From Mycobacterium sp. E183 (GTDB lineage Bacteria; Actinomycetota; Actinomycetes; Mycobacteriales; Mycobacteriaceae): 64,000 nt of DNA. Shown one piece after another: positions 1-8,684 of this stretch. The position numbers were made by a program, and so were the translations under genes. The DNA lies in assembly GCF_001667735.1 (NCBI RefSeq), contig NZ_LZJN01000003.1, positions 1 through 64,000 on the forward strand, given 5' to 3'. A model generated the notes under the pieces. The model was given only the letters and a program-made list of their open reading frames with translations. It was not told where the DNA came from and did not search any database. Numbering within the stretch: position 1 is the stretch's first letter; each line of letters opens with the position of its first letter.

Positions 1-1867
1 ATGAGTTCGGCCGGTCCGACAGCTGGGTAGCGATCGCGGTGAACACCGACGAGCAGTGGGAGGCCCTGAGCGCGGCGTCGACCATCGCCGCTTCGACGAA
101 CACGCCCCGGCCGGTGCGCCGCCTGTGCGAGAGCGCCAGCAGCACCGCATTCGCGGCGTGCATGCCCGCATTGGGGTCACCGATCGAGTAGGGATCGTAG
201 GGCGTGCGGTCGGCGTATCCCGTCAGCCACGTCAGTCCGGACGCCGCCTCGATGACATAGGCGAAGGCCGGGTTGTCGCGCCACGGCCCGTCCAGGCCGA
301 ACCCCGGCATCCGCACCAGCACCGCGTCGGGCTTGATGGCCTGCACGGCAGCGAAATCCAGCCCGATCTGCTCGAGGACGCGGGGCGTGAAATTCTCGAC
401 GACCACGTCGCAGGTCGCGATGAACCGGCGCAGTAGCTCCCGCCCGCGGGGGGTCTGCAGGTCCAGCGTCAAGTCTTTCTTGTTGGTGTTGAGCGCCGCG
501 AAAATCGGCGACCGCTCCCACCACTGGGTTTCGGTGACGGGAACGCCGGCGATCAGCCGGGTCCCGTCGGGGCGGCGGACGGACTCGACGTGGATGACGT
601 CGGCGCCCAGCATCGCCAGGAAATGCGTGCAGCATGGGCCGGCCCAGAACGTCGTCAAGTCGAGCACGCGAACCCCGTTCAGGGGCAGCGGGTTTGCCGG
701 CCGGCTCGGCCCGGGGCGGAGGGTCAGGTTTGCGGTCCGATAATGCGCCGTATGCTCCCCCAGCCGCGGCGCCGGTTGGGGCCGGCACAGCAGTGGGGGA
801 TGCAGTCGATAAGGATGGCCCGGTTGGACAAACCGGTCGTCGGGGCTGCGCACGAACGAGCCGCGTTCGACGAAGTGGTCAAGGGATGCGACGTTGGCGC
901 CGTTGGCAACCGGAGCGTTGGGTATCCGGAACGCCGTCGCGAGTTCTCGGATCTCCTCCACGGTGTGGTCTTCGAACCACGCGTAGATCTCGTCGGCGTT
1001 GAGGTTGGCCCGCTCGGTGATCGTCAGTTCGAGGTGTTCGTCGATCCATTCCGGACGGCCGATCATCGCGCACAGGTCGAACCACTGTTGCGCGGTCCCG
1101 CAGCCGACGTCGACGAGTCCGTCCTTGGCGCGGGCGACGCCCGGAACGGTAAGGCGCCGCGCGTCGCGCCACGGCCGCCCGAGCATCTCGAAATAGGTGA
1201 CGGGATAATAGGTCAGCGACAAGATCTGGGTTTCCAGCATCGACAGGTCCAGGAGTTCGCCGGCGCCGCCGCAGGTTCGGCCGTAGCGCGATGCCAGCAT
1301 CGCCGCGCTCGCGTGGACGCCGGCCATGTACTCGCCGACCTGTCCGCCGACGAACACCGGCGCCCGGCCCGGTTCGCCACGGCCGAGGCCGATGATGCCG
1401 CCCGACCATGCCTGCAGCGTGAATTCGGTGGCCGCACGGTCACGCCACGGCCCCTGGAGGCCGAAGGGCGTGATCGACATGACGGTGAGATGCGGGTAGC
1501 GGCGGTGCATTGCCGTAGGCGAAAAATCGTCGTGTTCGGCGACTTTCGAGCCGCCCGACCACACCACCGCATCGGCGGCCGAGAGCAGCCTGTCGACCAG
1601 CTCGACGTCGTCTTCGATGCCCGGATCCGCGACGACGCTGTGCTTTGCTCCGGCCAGAAAGCTGAACAGCGCGCCGTCACCGCCGGGTGGTATGCGGGTG
1701 CCGGAGGCGGACCATGAACGCAGTGGATCGCCCTTCGGCGGCTCGACTTTGACGACGTCGGCCCCGCCGTCGGCGAGCAACTTGGTGCAGTAGGCGCCCG
1801 CTATCCCGGTGGACAGGTCGACCACGGCATAGCCGGCCAACGGTGGTTCGGGGGTCGGTTCCGCCAC
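1..1867 (-). CDS. Tandem-domain CaiB/BaiF family III CoA-transferase (3' end outside window)
   Basis: An open frame runs from a GTG at 1867 off the left edge, about 622 codons visible. Family III CoA-transferases move CoA between acyl groups through a catalytic aspartate. Two copies of the fold are fused. Domain 1 begins PLAGYAVVDLSTGIAGAYC. Domain 2 begins near residue 395 with NGVRVLDLTTFWAGPCC and carries GDPNAGM near residue 563, where the catalytic Asp sits. Aligned by eye, domain 1 has VGEYMAG at that place, so Glu may replace Asp and only domain 2 may be active. The start overlaps the stop of the upstream remnant (TAGTG). Fused proteins of this type are usually about 800 residues. The substrate is not evident. 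Confidence 0.85.
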   Translation of the reverse strand, partial: MAEPTPEPPLAGYAVVDLSTGIAGAYCTKLLADGGADVVKVEPPKGDPLRSWSASGTRIPPGGDGALFSFLAGAKHSVVADPGIEDDVELVDRLLSAADAVVWSGGSKVAEHDDFSPTAMHRRYPHLTVMSITPFGLQGPWRDRAATEFTLQAWSGGIIGLGRGEPGRAPVFVGGQVGEYMAGVHASAAMLASRYGRTCGGAGELLDLSMLETQILSLTYYPVTYFEMLGRPWRDARRLTVPGVARAKDGLVDVGCGTAQQWFDLCAMIGRPEWIDEHLELTITERANLNADEIYAWFEDHTVEEIRELATAFRIPNAPVANGANVASLDHFVERGSFVRSPDDRFVQPGHPYRLHPPLLCRPQPAPRLGEHTAHYRTANLTLRPGPSRPANPLPLNGVRVLDLTTFWAGPCCTHFLAMLGADVIHVESVRRPDGTRLIAGVPVTETQWWERSPIFAALNTNKKDLTLDLQTPRGRELLRRFIATCDVVVENFTPRVLEQIGLDFAAVQAIKPDAVLVRMPGFGLDGPWRDNPAFAYVIEAASGLTWLTGYADRTPYDPYSIGDPNAGMHAANAVLLALSHRRRTGRGVFVEAAMVDAALRASHCSSVFTAIATQLSDRPNS

Positions 1868-2099
1868 TACCGCTTCCGCTTTCGGTCGGTGTCTTTCTTG
1901 GCGCCCTTGCGCCCCTTCTTGCTCGGCCGCCATTCCGGTGGCAACTTACCGTCGTTGTCTCTCACCGCCCCGCCCAGCCCGGCGATCGTGGGCGCATTCA
2001 GCTGATCCGGCCGATCGAACGTGATGGGGCGATGCGGGTCTCGCCATCCTTGTGGTACCTGACGATCTCCTCGGCGGAGGGTTCCGAGTTGCCGGACAT
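1867..2099 (-). pseudogene. Enoyl-CoA hydratase remnant: internal deletion plus frameshift
   Basis: The N-terminus MSGNSEPSAEEIVRYHKDGE continues as TRIA and then, after a one-base loss near 2026-2028, as ITFDRPDQLNAPTIA, a typical crotonase opening. It then jumps to GLGGAVRDNDGKLPPEWRPS and a basic tail ending KRKR-stop, which from memory matches the C-terminus of mycobacterial enoyl-CoA hydratases of about 300 residues. The middle of the protein, with oxyanion hole and catalytic acids, is absent. Without correcting the frame, translation stops near 1998. The ATG follows the upstream peptidase stop directly and the final TAG overlaps the next gene's GTG, so operon spacing survived the deletion. 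Confidence 0.8.
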
Positions 2100-2101
2100 G
2101 A

Positions 2102-3220
2102 CTATTCGTGCCACGACGGGCTGCAAGTCAGCACCTCGGGTCCGTCGGCGGAGATGAGTACCGCCTCCCGCCCGAAGACGGCACCGGTTCCCTGCTCCCA
2201 CACGTAGCCAGTCACGGCCAACACCATGCCGGCCTCGAGCCGTTCCCCCGCGGCGGTCGCCGGCAGGCGATTGGAGATGACGGGTGGGTCAAAGCCCATG
2301 CCCAGCCCGCGGGCGACCGGCATCGGCGGCGCGGCCTCCCCCGCGGCCTCGTAGGCGGACAACAACTCACCTGCTCCGGTTCCGGGTTGGCATGCGGCTA
2401 GCAGCCTGTCCCACAGGCTGTTCCAGCGCCGATACAGCGCCGCCGCACCGCGGGCCGCGCCGGCCGGCCAGGTGCGTCCAACCTCGCCGACGTAGCCACC
2501 GGCCAGCACACCGGCCGAGAACGCCACCAGGTCGCCATCTTTCACCCGGCCGTCGCTGGTGGCTAGCCGCCACGGGTGGTCTGGCGAGGTCACCCATGCG
2601 ACATCCTGGTTCGACGGCGTGCTCACCCCGCCGGCCGCGACGGCCTCCAGCAGGACGCCGGCGAGCGCCTGTTCGGTTACCCCGGGCCGCAATTCGGACA
2701 CGGCAGCGGCCAAGCCCGACTCGGCGACCGCGATTGCCTCGCGCAACGGGACCAGTTCCTCGGCCGTCTTGATGCGCCGGGCGGCGCGCATCGCCAGTTC
2801 GCCGTCCACGAGTTCCGCGTTGGGGAACGCCGTCGGCAACAACTGCGCGAACACAGGTGAGATCGCGTCGGTTCCGACGCGCCGGGCGGCGGCGGCCCCG
2901 TCGATGCGCTGCAGCGCCGACACGGTGTTCATCGGGTTCCACGTGATCCCGTAGAGGTTTTCGTGCGGGATGTCGTCGGGGACGCCCTCATCCCAGGTGC
3001 TGAGCAGATGGATCGCGCCGGTGTCGCGCACCAGCACACACGTCGGGCCGAACGGCCGGGTGCCGGCGACCCACAACTGCGGCGCGCCGGTGACGTATCG
3101 GACGTTGGCTTGGCGGCCGAGAACCAGGACGTCGAGGTCGCGCGCCGCCATCTGATCCAGCACACGCCGGCGGCGACCCGAGCGCAGCGCACGGTCGTCG
3201 GGGCAAACTTCAACTGACAT
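2102..3220 (-). CDS. M24 peptidase-fold protein lacking most metal ligands (probable pseudoenzyme)
   Basis: This 372-residue protein has the creatinase N-domain plus pita-bread fold of Xaa-Pro peptidases. Compared by eye with its neighbour at 3210-4460, the two Asp ligands are Ser235 (AFSAG) and Glu246 (YVGEVGRT), the His is Leu306 (RGLGMGF) and the first Glu is Thr337; only the last Glu (352) remains. Dinuclear metal catalysis is therefore unlikely. It overlaps the upstream active-looking paralogue by 11 bases, so a partner or regulatory role is an inference. ATG 3220 is chosen; an in-frame ATG at 3238 is possible. Confidence 0.85.
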   Translation of the reverse strand: MSVEVCPDDRALRSGRRRRVLDQMAARDLDVLVLGRQANVRYVTGAPQLWVAGTRPFGPTCVLVRDTGAIHLLSTWDEGVPDDIPHENLYGITWNPMNTVSALQRIDGAAAARRVGTDAISPVFAQLLPTAFPNAELVDGELAMRAARRIKTAEELVPLREAIAVAESGLAAAVSELRPGVTEQALAGVLLEAVAAGGVSTPSNQDVAWVTSPDHPWRLATSDGRVKDGDLVAFSAGVLAGGYVGEVGRTWPAGAARGAAALYRRWNSLWDRLLAACQPGTGAGELLSAYEAAGEAAPPMPVARGLGMGFDPPVISNRLPATAAGERLEAGMVLAVTGYVWEQGTGAVFGREAVLISADGPEVLTCSPSWHE

Positions 3221-4460
3221 GGGAGCCATAAGGGTCATAGGGGTAGTCGGTCAAGCGGATCCAGCCCTCCTCGGTGATTACCAAGACCTCTTCGCTGCGG
3301 TAACCGCCGGTGCCGTCCTCCCACACGACCGGCTCCAAGACCAGCACCATGCCGGGCCGCAGGACGAAGCTCTCGTCGAAGTCGGCGCCGAGATCGGTTC
3401 CGATCATGGGCATTTCGGCGGCGTTCACACCGATCCCGTGGCCCAGGTAGAAGTGCGGCAGCCACGGCTTGCTCCCGCCATTGGCTTCGATGGCGGCCCG
3501 GCCCAGATCGGCCGCCGTGACGCCGGCTTTGGCGACACCGAGAACGGCGGTCATGATCTCGAACCACCGGTCGAACTGCGCCCGCTGGCGTGGCGACGGG
3601 TCCCTGCCGACGATCCACGTGCGGCCGAAATCCGAGCAGTAGCCCCGGTAGGTGATGCTGACGTCGGTCCACAGCACGTCGCCCTCGGCGAGCACCCGCT
3701 CGGTGGTCAGCAGCGGCAACGCCAGGTCGCCGTGCGTGGTCCATACGCCGTCGGCCTTGCTCGGCGGCATCACCTGCCAGATCGGTTCGAGCATGCTGGC
3801 GGTGGCACCCAACTCGAAGGCCCGCCGCAAAAAGCTCGCCGACAACTCGATCTGGCGAATCCCCGGAGCCAGTCGCTTGTGCACCTCCACCATCGCCTCG
3901 TCGGTGATGCGGATGGCGGTGCGCATGCACGACAACTCGTCCGGCGTCTTCACCGACTTGGCGGCGCTCACAACGGCCGCGGCATCGACGGGCGGACCGC
4001 CGGGAAACAGCGACTTCGCGGCGCGCGACATGGCGCCGGTGCACTCGTCGACCGCGATCACCGCCTGGGCCGGGATCAAGCCGGCCAGCAGGCGCGCGAA
4101 TTCTTGGACGCCCTCGTCGAATTCGAGATAGACCGGGCCGTGCACATGATCGGTGGGCAGGTCCGACTCCTGCGACGCGCCCTCACGGAACGGCAGGAAC
4201 AGGTGCGGCCACTCGTCCCCGGCGAGCACGACGGCGACCGGCCGCTCCACATAGGACAGCCCGGCGTCGCCGAGCGGCCAACTCGTCCCGGTGGCATAGA
4301 CCACCGCGCTGTTGCCCAGCAGGATCAGCGCGTCGACGCCGCGTTCGGCCATCGCCGAGCGGAGCCGGTCCCCTGTTTCGCGGCGCATGCGGCCCAGGTC
4401 TGGCGTCTCGGGGATCACCAGGCTGCTGGTGCCCGCGCCCGCTTGCGCGAACGTCGTCAT
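3210..4460 (-). CDS. M24 family Xaa-Pro aminopeptidase/creatinase-like metallopeptidase
   Basis: This 416-residue cytoplasmic hydrolase has an N-terminal creatinase-type domain (about 20-165) and a C-terminal M24 catalytic domain. All five expected metal ligands are visible: Asp266 and Asp277 in LWTDVSITYRGYCSDFGRTW, His341 in LGHGIG, Glu376 in LVLEPVVW and Glu390 in GYRSEE. Family members cleave X-Pro bonds or C-N bonds of creatine-like compounds; the real substrate is unknown. The ATG at 4460 is preceded by TAGGAGA. It lies between an amidohydrolase and the ligand-deficient paralogue, in one minus-strand operon with both. Confidence 0.87.
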   Translation of the reverse strand: MTTFAQAGAGTSSLVIPETPDLGRMRRETGDRLRSAMAERGVDALILLGNSAVVYATGTSWPLGDAGLSYVERPVAVVLAGDEWPHLFLPFREGASQESDLPTDHVHGPVYLEFDEGVQEFARLLAGLIPAQAVIAVDECTGAMSRAAKSLFPGGPPVDAAAVVSAAKSVKTPDELSCMRTAIRITDEAMVEVHKRLAPGIRQIELSASFLRRAFELGATASMLEPIWQVMPPSKADGVWTTHGDLALPLLTTERVLAEGDVLWTDVSITYRGYCSDFGRTWIVGRDPSPRQRAQFDRWFEIMTAVLGVAKAGVTAADLGRAAIEANGGSKPWLPHFYLGHGIGVNAAEMPMIGTDLGADFDESFVLRPGMVLVLEPVVWEDGTGGYRSEEVLVITEEGWIRLTDYPYDPYGSHVS

Positions 4461-4468
4461 CGGGTCTC

Positions 4469-5641
4469 CTACAGGCCCAGAAATGCGGTGATGTTGCCGC
4501 TCACGATCTTCGCGGCGTCGGCGGGGCCGACCGCGTCCACGACGGCGGCCAGCGACTTCTCGGAATACCCGTAGGTGCTTTCGTTGTGCGGGTAGTCGCT
4601 GGACCACATCACCTTGTCCACACCGATCTTGTCGATCAGCTGCAGGCCGAGCGGGTCGACCATGAACGACGCGCTCATATGGTTGTCCCAGTAGTACCGC
4701 ACGTCGTGCTGCAACGGGCGGTTGAACATGTGCTGGTAGGAGGCGACCAGGTGCTCGGCGTCCTGCAACGCCCACGGAACCCAGGCGATGCCGCCCTCGA
4801 ACCAGCCGATCCGCAGGCCGGGATGATCGTCGAGGATGCCGCCAAAGATGTACTTGGCGAACGTCTCCCGGAAGCCGTCGATGTTGATCATCATCCCGAC
4901 CACGACGCTGTTGAACTCGGTCGGGCTCTTCGGCGGCGTCTCCCCGATGTGGTGGGTGACCGGAAGGCCGGCGGCTTCGATCTCATCCCACACCGGGCTC
5001 ATCGACGTGCTGGAGTAGTCGATCGGGTTGCCGTCGTCATCCTTGCCCGGGTTCAGTGGCATCAAAAAAGTCTTGAGCCCCAGTGACTTCAGCTCGTCCA
5101 GCGTCCGTCGGGTCCCTTGGGGGTCCCACCAGTTGATCAGGCCGGCGCCGTAGAAGTGGCCATCCGAGCGTTCCTGGAGCTCGGCGATGTACTCGTTGTA
5201 GATGCGGAAGGCCAGTTCGCGAAGTTTCTTGTCCGGGTAATGGAACAGCGCCAGGATCGCGTTGGGGAACGCCAGTTCCTTTTCGACGCCGTCGTCGTGC
5301 AGCTCCTGGATGCGCGCCTCGATGTTGGTGCTTGCCGCGCCCGGAAGGTCGTCGTATTGCATCAGCACCGCACTGAAGTCACCCGGCAGGAACGACTGAC
5401 CCTTGCGGCCGACTTGGTAGGCGCCGTCCTCGTACCAGATCCGCGGCGCTTTGTCCTTGAGGTCGTCGGGAAAGCGTTGGTAGAAAATGTCATCCGCCAG
5501 CGAGATGTGGTTGTCCGCGGAGAACACCACGGTTCCCGGCGGCAGGCCGACGTCCGCGCCCGAGGCGTGGCCGCGGCGATCCTTGGGGGCGCCGAAGCCG
5601 CCGGGCGGATAGAGCGAAACGGTGCTTGTTTGAGTCGTCAT
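4469..5641 (-). CDS. Amidohydrolase family 2 metal-dependent hydrolase
   Basis: This 390-residue protein of the Amidohydro_2 (ACMSD/decarboxylase-like) family starts at an ATG just after a GAGGGT-type ribosome site. SADNHIS near residue 42 stands where the family usually has DxHxx metal ligands. THHIGETPP carries further His residues, and MWSSDYPHNEST near the C-terminus carries the conserved Asp. No signal peptide is seen. In actinobacterial catabolic clusters such proteins often hydrolyse or decarboxylate ring-derived acids; that role is inferred. A second member of the family lies at 36191-37456. It sits 8 bases upstream of the M24 peptidase in the same operon. Confidence 0.85.
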   Translation of the reverse strand: MTTQTSTVSLYPPGGFGAPKDRRGHASGADVGLPPGTVVFSADNHISLADDIFYQRFPDDLKDKAPRIWYEDGAYQVGRKGQSFLPGDFSAVLMQYDDLPGAASTNIEARIQELHDDGVEKELAFPNAILALFHYPDKKLRELAFRIYNEYIAELQERSDGHFYGAGLINWWDPQGTRRTLDELKSLGLKTFLMPLNPGKDDDGNPIDYSSTSMSPVWDEIEAAGLPVTHHIGETPPKSPTEFNSVVVGMMINIDGFRETFAKYIFGGILDDHPGLRIGWFEGGIAWVPWALQDAEHLVASYQHMFNRPLQHDVRYYWDNHMSASFMVDPLGLQLIDKIGVDKVMWSSDYPHNESTYGYSEKSLAAVVDAVGPADAAKIVSGNITAFLGL

Positions 5642-5689
5642 CGTTGACCCTCCATTCGGATCGGCGTTGTGAGCGTAGCGACCCGGGGG

Positions 5690-6937
5690 CTACCAGGTCA
5701 CCGGAAGTTCGTAGACGCCGTAGGCGAGTCGGTCGTCTTTGAGGGGCACGTCCTCGACCGGGACGGCCAGTTCGAGCGTCGGGATGCGGCGGAGCAGGGT
5801 GCGGTACACGATTTGCAGCTCGGCGCGGGCGAGCTGCTGTCCCACGCACTGATGCCGGCCGTAGCCGAAAGCGACGTTGCGGTCGGCCCCCGAGCGGTGC
5901 AGGTACAACCGGTCGGGCTCGGGGAATGCGTGCGGATCCCAGTTGGCCGGGGCCAGGTCGATGATGATCCCTTCGCCGGCGCGGATCGTCTCGCCGGCGA
6001 TGTGGATGTCTTCGAGCGCGACGCGACGCTGACCGTTCTGAATGATGCTGAGGTAGCGCAACAATTCCTCGACCGCGCTGGCAACGACCTTGGGGTCCTC
6101 GGCGTCGCGCAACACCGCCAACTGGTCCGGGTTCATCAGCAGCGCGAGCACCCCGAGGCCGATCATGTTCGAGGTGGTCTCGTGCCCGGCGATCAGCAAC
6201 CCGGTACCCAGCTGCGCCGCCTCTTTCACGCTCAGCTCGCCGGCCTTCACCCGCTCGGCGAGATCGGACACCGCATCCTCGCCCGGATCCTCCATCTTGG
6301 CCTCGACGAGCTGCGCGAGATACCTGTTCAGGCTCATGGCGCCCTTGACGGTGTCTTCGCCCGTCGCGTACCGCGCGAGCCCGACATTCGCGTGGTGCTG
6401 GAACATGTCGGCGTCCTCGTACGGGACCCCGAGCAACTGGCTGATCACCAACGACGGAACCGGCAACGCCAGCGCGGTGATCACGTCGGCGGGCCGCGGG
6501 CCGGCCAGCATCGCATCGATGTGATCGTCGGTGATCTGCTGGATGGCCGGGCGCAGACCCTCAACGCGCTTGAACGTGAAGGGTTTCGACAGCATGCGCC
6601 GAAACCGGGTGTGCTCTTCCCCGTCGGCGGTGAAGACCGAACGCGGCCGCTTGTGCACCGTGGACAACATGCCCGCGTTCCAGTGCGGAAAACCGGCCAG
6701 CCGGTCGTCGACGCTGACCCGGGAATCCGAGAACAACTCCCGCACCTGCTCGTACCCGGTGATGAGCCACGGTGTGCTGCCGTCCCAGATCCGGACCCGG
6801 GACAGCGGTCGCATCTTGGCCAGCGCCATCACACCAGGCGGCGGCGCGAACGGGCAGCCCACCTGCCTCGGCATCGGATAATCCGGGATCCCGGATGCCG
6901 CCTCGGCCGCGGAAGTGTTGGTCAGCGTTTCCGACAT
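5690..6937 (-). CDS. Cytochrome P450
   Basis: This 415-residue soluble bacterial P450 has the I-helix motif AGHETTSN, the ExxR motif in EELLR, and the haem-binding loop FGYGRHQCVGQQLAR with the thiolate Cys. P450s hydroxylate substrates using O2 and two electrons; the preceding ferredoxin gene is the likely donor. The ATG at 6937 follows GAGGAA, which is also the end of the ferredoxin gene (its TGA sits just before the ATG), so the two are translationally coupled. Substrate unknown. CYP family assignment would need a database comparison. Confidence 0.93.
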   Translation of the reverse strand: MSETLTNTSAAEAASGIPDYPMPRQVGCPFAPPPGVMALAKMRPLSRVRIWDGSTPWLITGYEQVRELFSDSRVSVDDRLAGFPHWNAGMLSTVHKRPRSVFTADGEEHTRFRRMLSKPFTFKRVEGLRPAIQQITDDHIDAMLAGPRPADVITALALPVPSLVISQLLGVPYEDADMFQHHANVGLARYATGEDTVKGAMSLNRYLAQLVEAKMEDPGEDAVSDLAERVKAGELSVKEAAQLGTGLLIAGHETTSNMIGLGVLALLMNPDQLAVLRDAEDPKVVASAVEELLRYLSIIQNGQRRVALEDIHIAGETIRAGEGIIIDLAPANWDPHAFPEPDRLYLHRSGADRNVAFGYGRHQCVGQQLARAELQIVYRTLLRRIPTLELAVPVEDVPLKDDRLAYGVYELPVTW

Positions 6938-6938
6938 G

Positions 6939-7133
6939 TCATTCCTCGATGTGGATGGCGAGCGCGGGGCAGGCCGCGGCTGCCCGCCGGGCGCCGTCGG
7001 CCTGTTCGGGCGATGGACTGGGGTTGAGCAGAACCACGACGCCGTCATCGTCGCGCTGGTCGAACACCTCGGGCGCGTTCAACACGCAGTTCCCCGACGA
7101 CGCGCAGACGTCTTGGTCGACAGCCACTTTCAT
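6939..7133 (-). CDS. 3Fe-4S-type ferredoxin, P450 partner
   Basis: This 64-residue acidic protein starts MKVAVDQDVCASSGNCVLNA. Cys10, Cys16 and a distal Cys in CPALAI give the three-cysteine pattern of actinobacterial 3Fe-4S ferredoxins; the position that would hold a fourth cysteine is Ser. It ends just before the P450 ATG with a coupled stop/start. It very probably passes electrons from a reductase (not in this window) to that P450. The P450-ferredoxin pair lies directly downstream of the TetR gene and may be under its control. Confidence 0.9.
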   Translation of the reverse strand: MKVAVDQDVCASSGNCVLNAPEVFDQRDDDGVVVLLNPSPSPEQADGARRAAAACPALAIHIEE

Positions 7134-7144
7134 CTGCAGACCTT

Positions 7145-7810
7145 TCACTCGTACGGCGTGACGGGCGCAAGCCACAAGCCCACGATGGCGTCGATGAGGC
7201 CCGATGCCGCGGCCCGCCAGGACCGCTGGGACGGTGAAGCACCCGCGGCCAGCGCTCGTTCCCGATCGGCGCACGTGTGCATCAACAGGTTGCGGGCCAT
7301 GATGTTTCGTTCGAAGTGCACTTCGGCCGGCAGGTCGGGCAGGCAGCGGTTGATGCCGTCGACGACCTGGACCAGCGACGGTGAGCTCAGCGCGCCCTTG
7401 ACGATGATGTTGTAGTACGCGGGATCGGTCATCGCCTGCGCCGCGAACCGCGCATACCACGTGGGATTGCCGAGCTCCTCCAGGTGATCGGTCAGCGGGC
7501 GCACCAGGCAGGCGACCCAATCCCTCATCCCCGGGGATTTCTTCGAGTCGAGCAACTCGGCCACCATCTGCTCGCGCAACTGCTCGACCGGCCGGCGGTG
7601 CTTGTGTTCGATCGCCCGGACCAGATCGGCCTTGGTGCCGAAGTGGTAGCCCACCGCGGCGTTATTGCCCTGGCCGGCGGCCTCGCTCACCTGACGGTTC
7701 GACACCGCGAACATGCCGTGCTCGGCGTACAACCGCTCGGCCGCGACCAAGATCGCTTCCTGCGTGGAACTGGCCCGCTCGGTTCGCACGGTCCGGCCGA
7801 TGGTGGTCAC
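7145..7810 (-). CDS. TetR family transcriptional regulator
   Basis: The protein has 221 residues from GTG 7810. The N-terminal HTH reads TQEAILVAAERLYAEHGMFA followed by VSNRQVSEAAGQGNNAAVGYHFGTK, a normal TetR helix-turn-helix. The C-terminal ligand domain is variable. Longer in-frame starts (ATG 7873 or 7966) would place the palindrome at 7837-7858 inside the coding region, so the GTG is preferred. The same palindrome lies the same distance upstream of the SDR gene at 8685-9491, so autoregulation and control of that gene are inferred. It is followed by the ferredoxin-P450 pair on the same strand. Confidence 0.85.
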   Translation of the reverse strand: MTTIGRTVRTERASSTQEAILVAAERLYAEHGMFAVSNRQVSEAAGQGNNAAVGYHFGTKADLVRAIEHKHRRPVEQLREQMVAELLDSKKSPGMRDWVACLVRPLTDHLEELGNPTWYARFAAQAMTDPAYYNIIVKGALSSPSLVQVVDGINRCLPDLPAEVHFERNIMARNLLMHTCADRERALAAGASPSQRSWRAAASGLIDAIVGLWLAPVTPYE

Positions 7811-7836
7811 CCGGACAGTCAACCGCGGCCGCGCGA

Positions 7837-7858
7837 TTAAGTCAAGCGATTGATTTAA
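7837..7858. promoter_or_regulatory. Palindromic operator, copy 1
   Basis: Inverted repeat TTAAGTCAA-N4-TTGATTTAA, with one mismatch between arms (RTC/GAY). It lies 26 bp upstream of the TetR GTG start. A near-identical copy sits at 9519-9540, 27 bp upstream of another GTG start. The TetR protein encoded at 7145-7810 is the obvious candidate ligand (inference). Confidence 0.7.
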
Positions 7859-8029
7859 TTCGCCATTCGCCATTCGCCGTTCGCCGTGCGACGGCGTCGC
7901 TTCGGTGCCACATGGCGGACAGCGGGTGACAAAGGTCCCTCGCCCGGGTCGGCCCCACTGGGTCACGATGGCTTCTTGCGCGGCGGCGACGTGGCGGTGT
8001 CAGGACGGTGAACCATTGCGGGGGTAGGC

Positions 8030-8674
8030 ATGTTGTCAGCCAGCCGGGTAGCGGCGATCGAGGAATCCGCGTGGTTCCAATCGAAGTGGTCGCCGTACCT
8101 GTTGGCCGACGCCGACTTGCGCATCCGCGCAGTGAATTCCGCCTGCGAACGCGTGTCGGGGCATCCGCGCGAAGAGCTGCTGGGCCACCAGCTGTTCGAC
8201 GTCTTTCCGGACAACCCGGCTGATCCTGAAGCGGACGGGGTGGCCAACGTCTCCGCGTCGCTGGAGTGGGTCTTCCGCCGTGGGGTTCGGCACTGGATGG
8301 GGGTCCAGCGCTACGACCTTCCCGACCGGCGGAACCCGGGCGCGTTCGTCTACCGGGTCTGGACACCGATGAACGACCCGATCAAGGACGGCAAGAAGAC
8401 CGTCGCCGTCCTGCAGCACGCCCAGGACGTCACCCGCGTCGTACCCCCGACGCCGGAGGAGCGCGCGTATCCGAAACTTTTCGAGTTGAGGCGCGCGGCC
8501 GAGGTGCTCGGGCGCCAATTTCCCGATCTCCCCAGCGAAGCGGTGCTCGGCGTGCTGACGCACTCGCACAGCGTGATCACGGAAAGCGCTGGCGCCGAGG
8601 ACCTTGAGCGCGCGCAGGCACTCGCGAAGCTACGGCTGGAAACCCACGCCGGACATCCAGCGCAAGAGCCCTGA
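8030..8674 (+). CDS. Stand-alone PAS-domain protein
   Basis: This 214-residue protein has a single PAS fold at about residues 12-125: LADADLRIRAVNSACERVSG followed by HPREELLGHQLFDVFPDNPA, ending VAVLQHAQDVTRVV. A helical C-terminal extension follows. No kinase, cyclase, HTH or membrane segment is attached, so the output is not visible. PAS domains sense ligands, redox state or light, or mediate protein contacts. It is divergent from the TetR gene and convergent with the SDR gene 10 bases downstream. Confidence 0.8.
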   Translation: MLSASRVAAIEESAWFQSKWSPYLLADADLRIRAVNSACERVSGHPREELLGHQLFDVFPDNPADPEADGVANVSASLEWVFRRGVRHWMGVQRYDLPDRRNPGAFVYRVWTPMNDPIKDGKKTVAVLQHAQDVTRVVPPTPEERAYPKLFELRRAAEVLGRQFPDLPSEAVLGVLTHSHSVITESAGAEDLERAQALAKLRLETHAGHPAQEP

Positions 8675-8684
8675 CGCGGCGCCC

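Noticed and set aside
7811-7966. N-terminal extension of the TetR gene to ATG 7873 or 7966
   Set aside because: It would put the palindromic operator inside the coding region, and the extension has no TetR homology; the GTG at 7810 gives the usual length.
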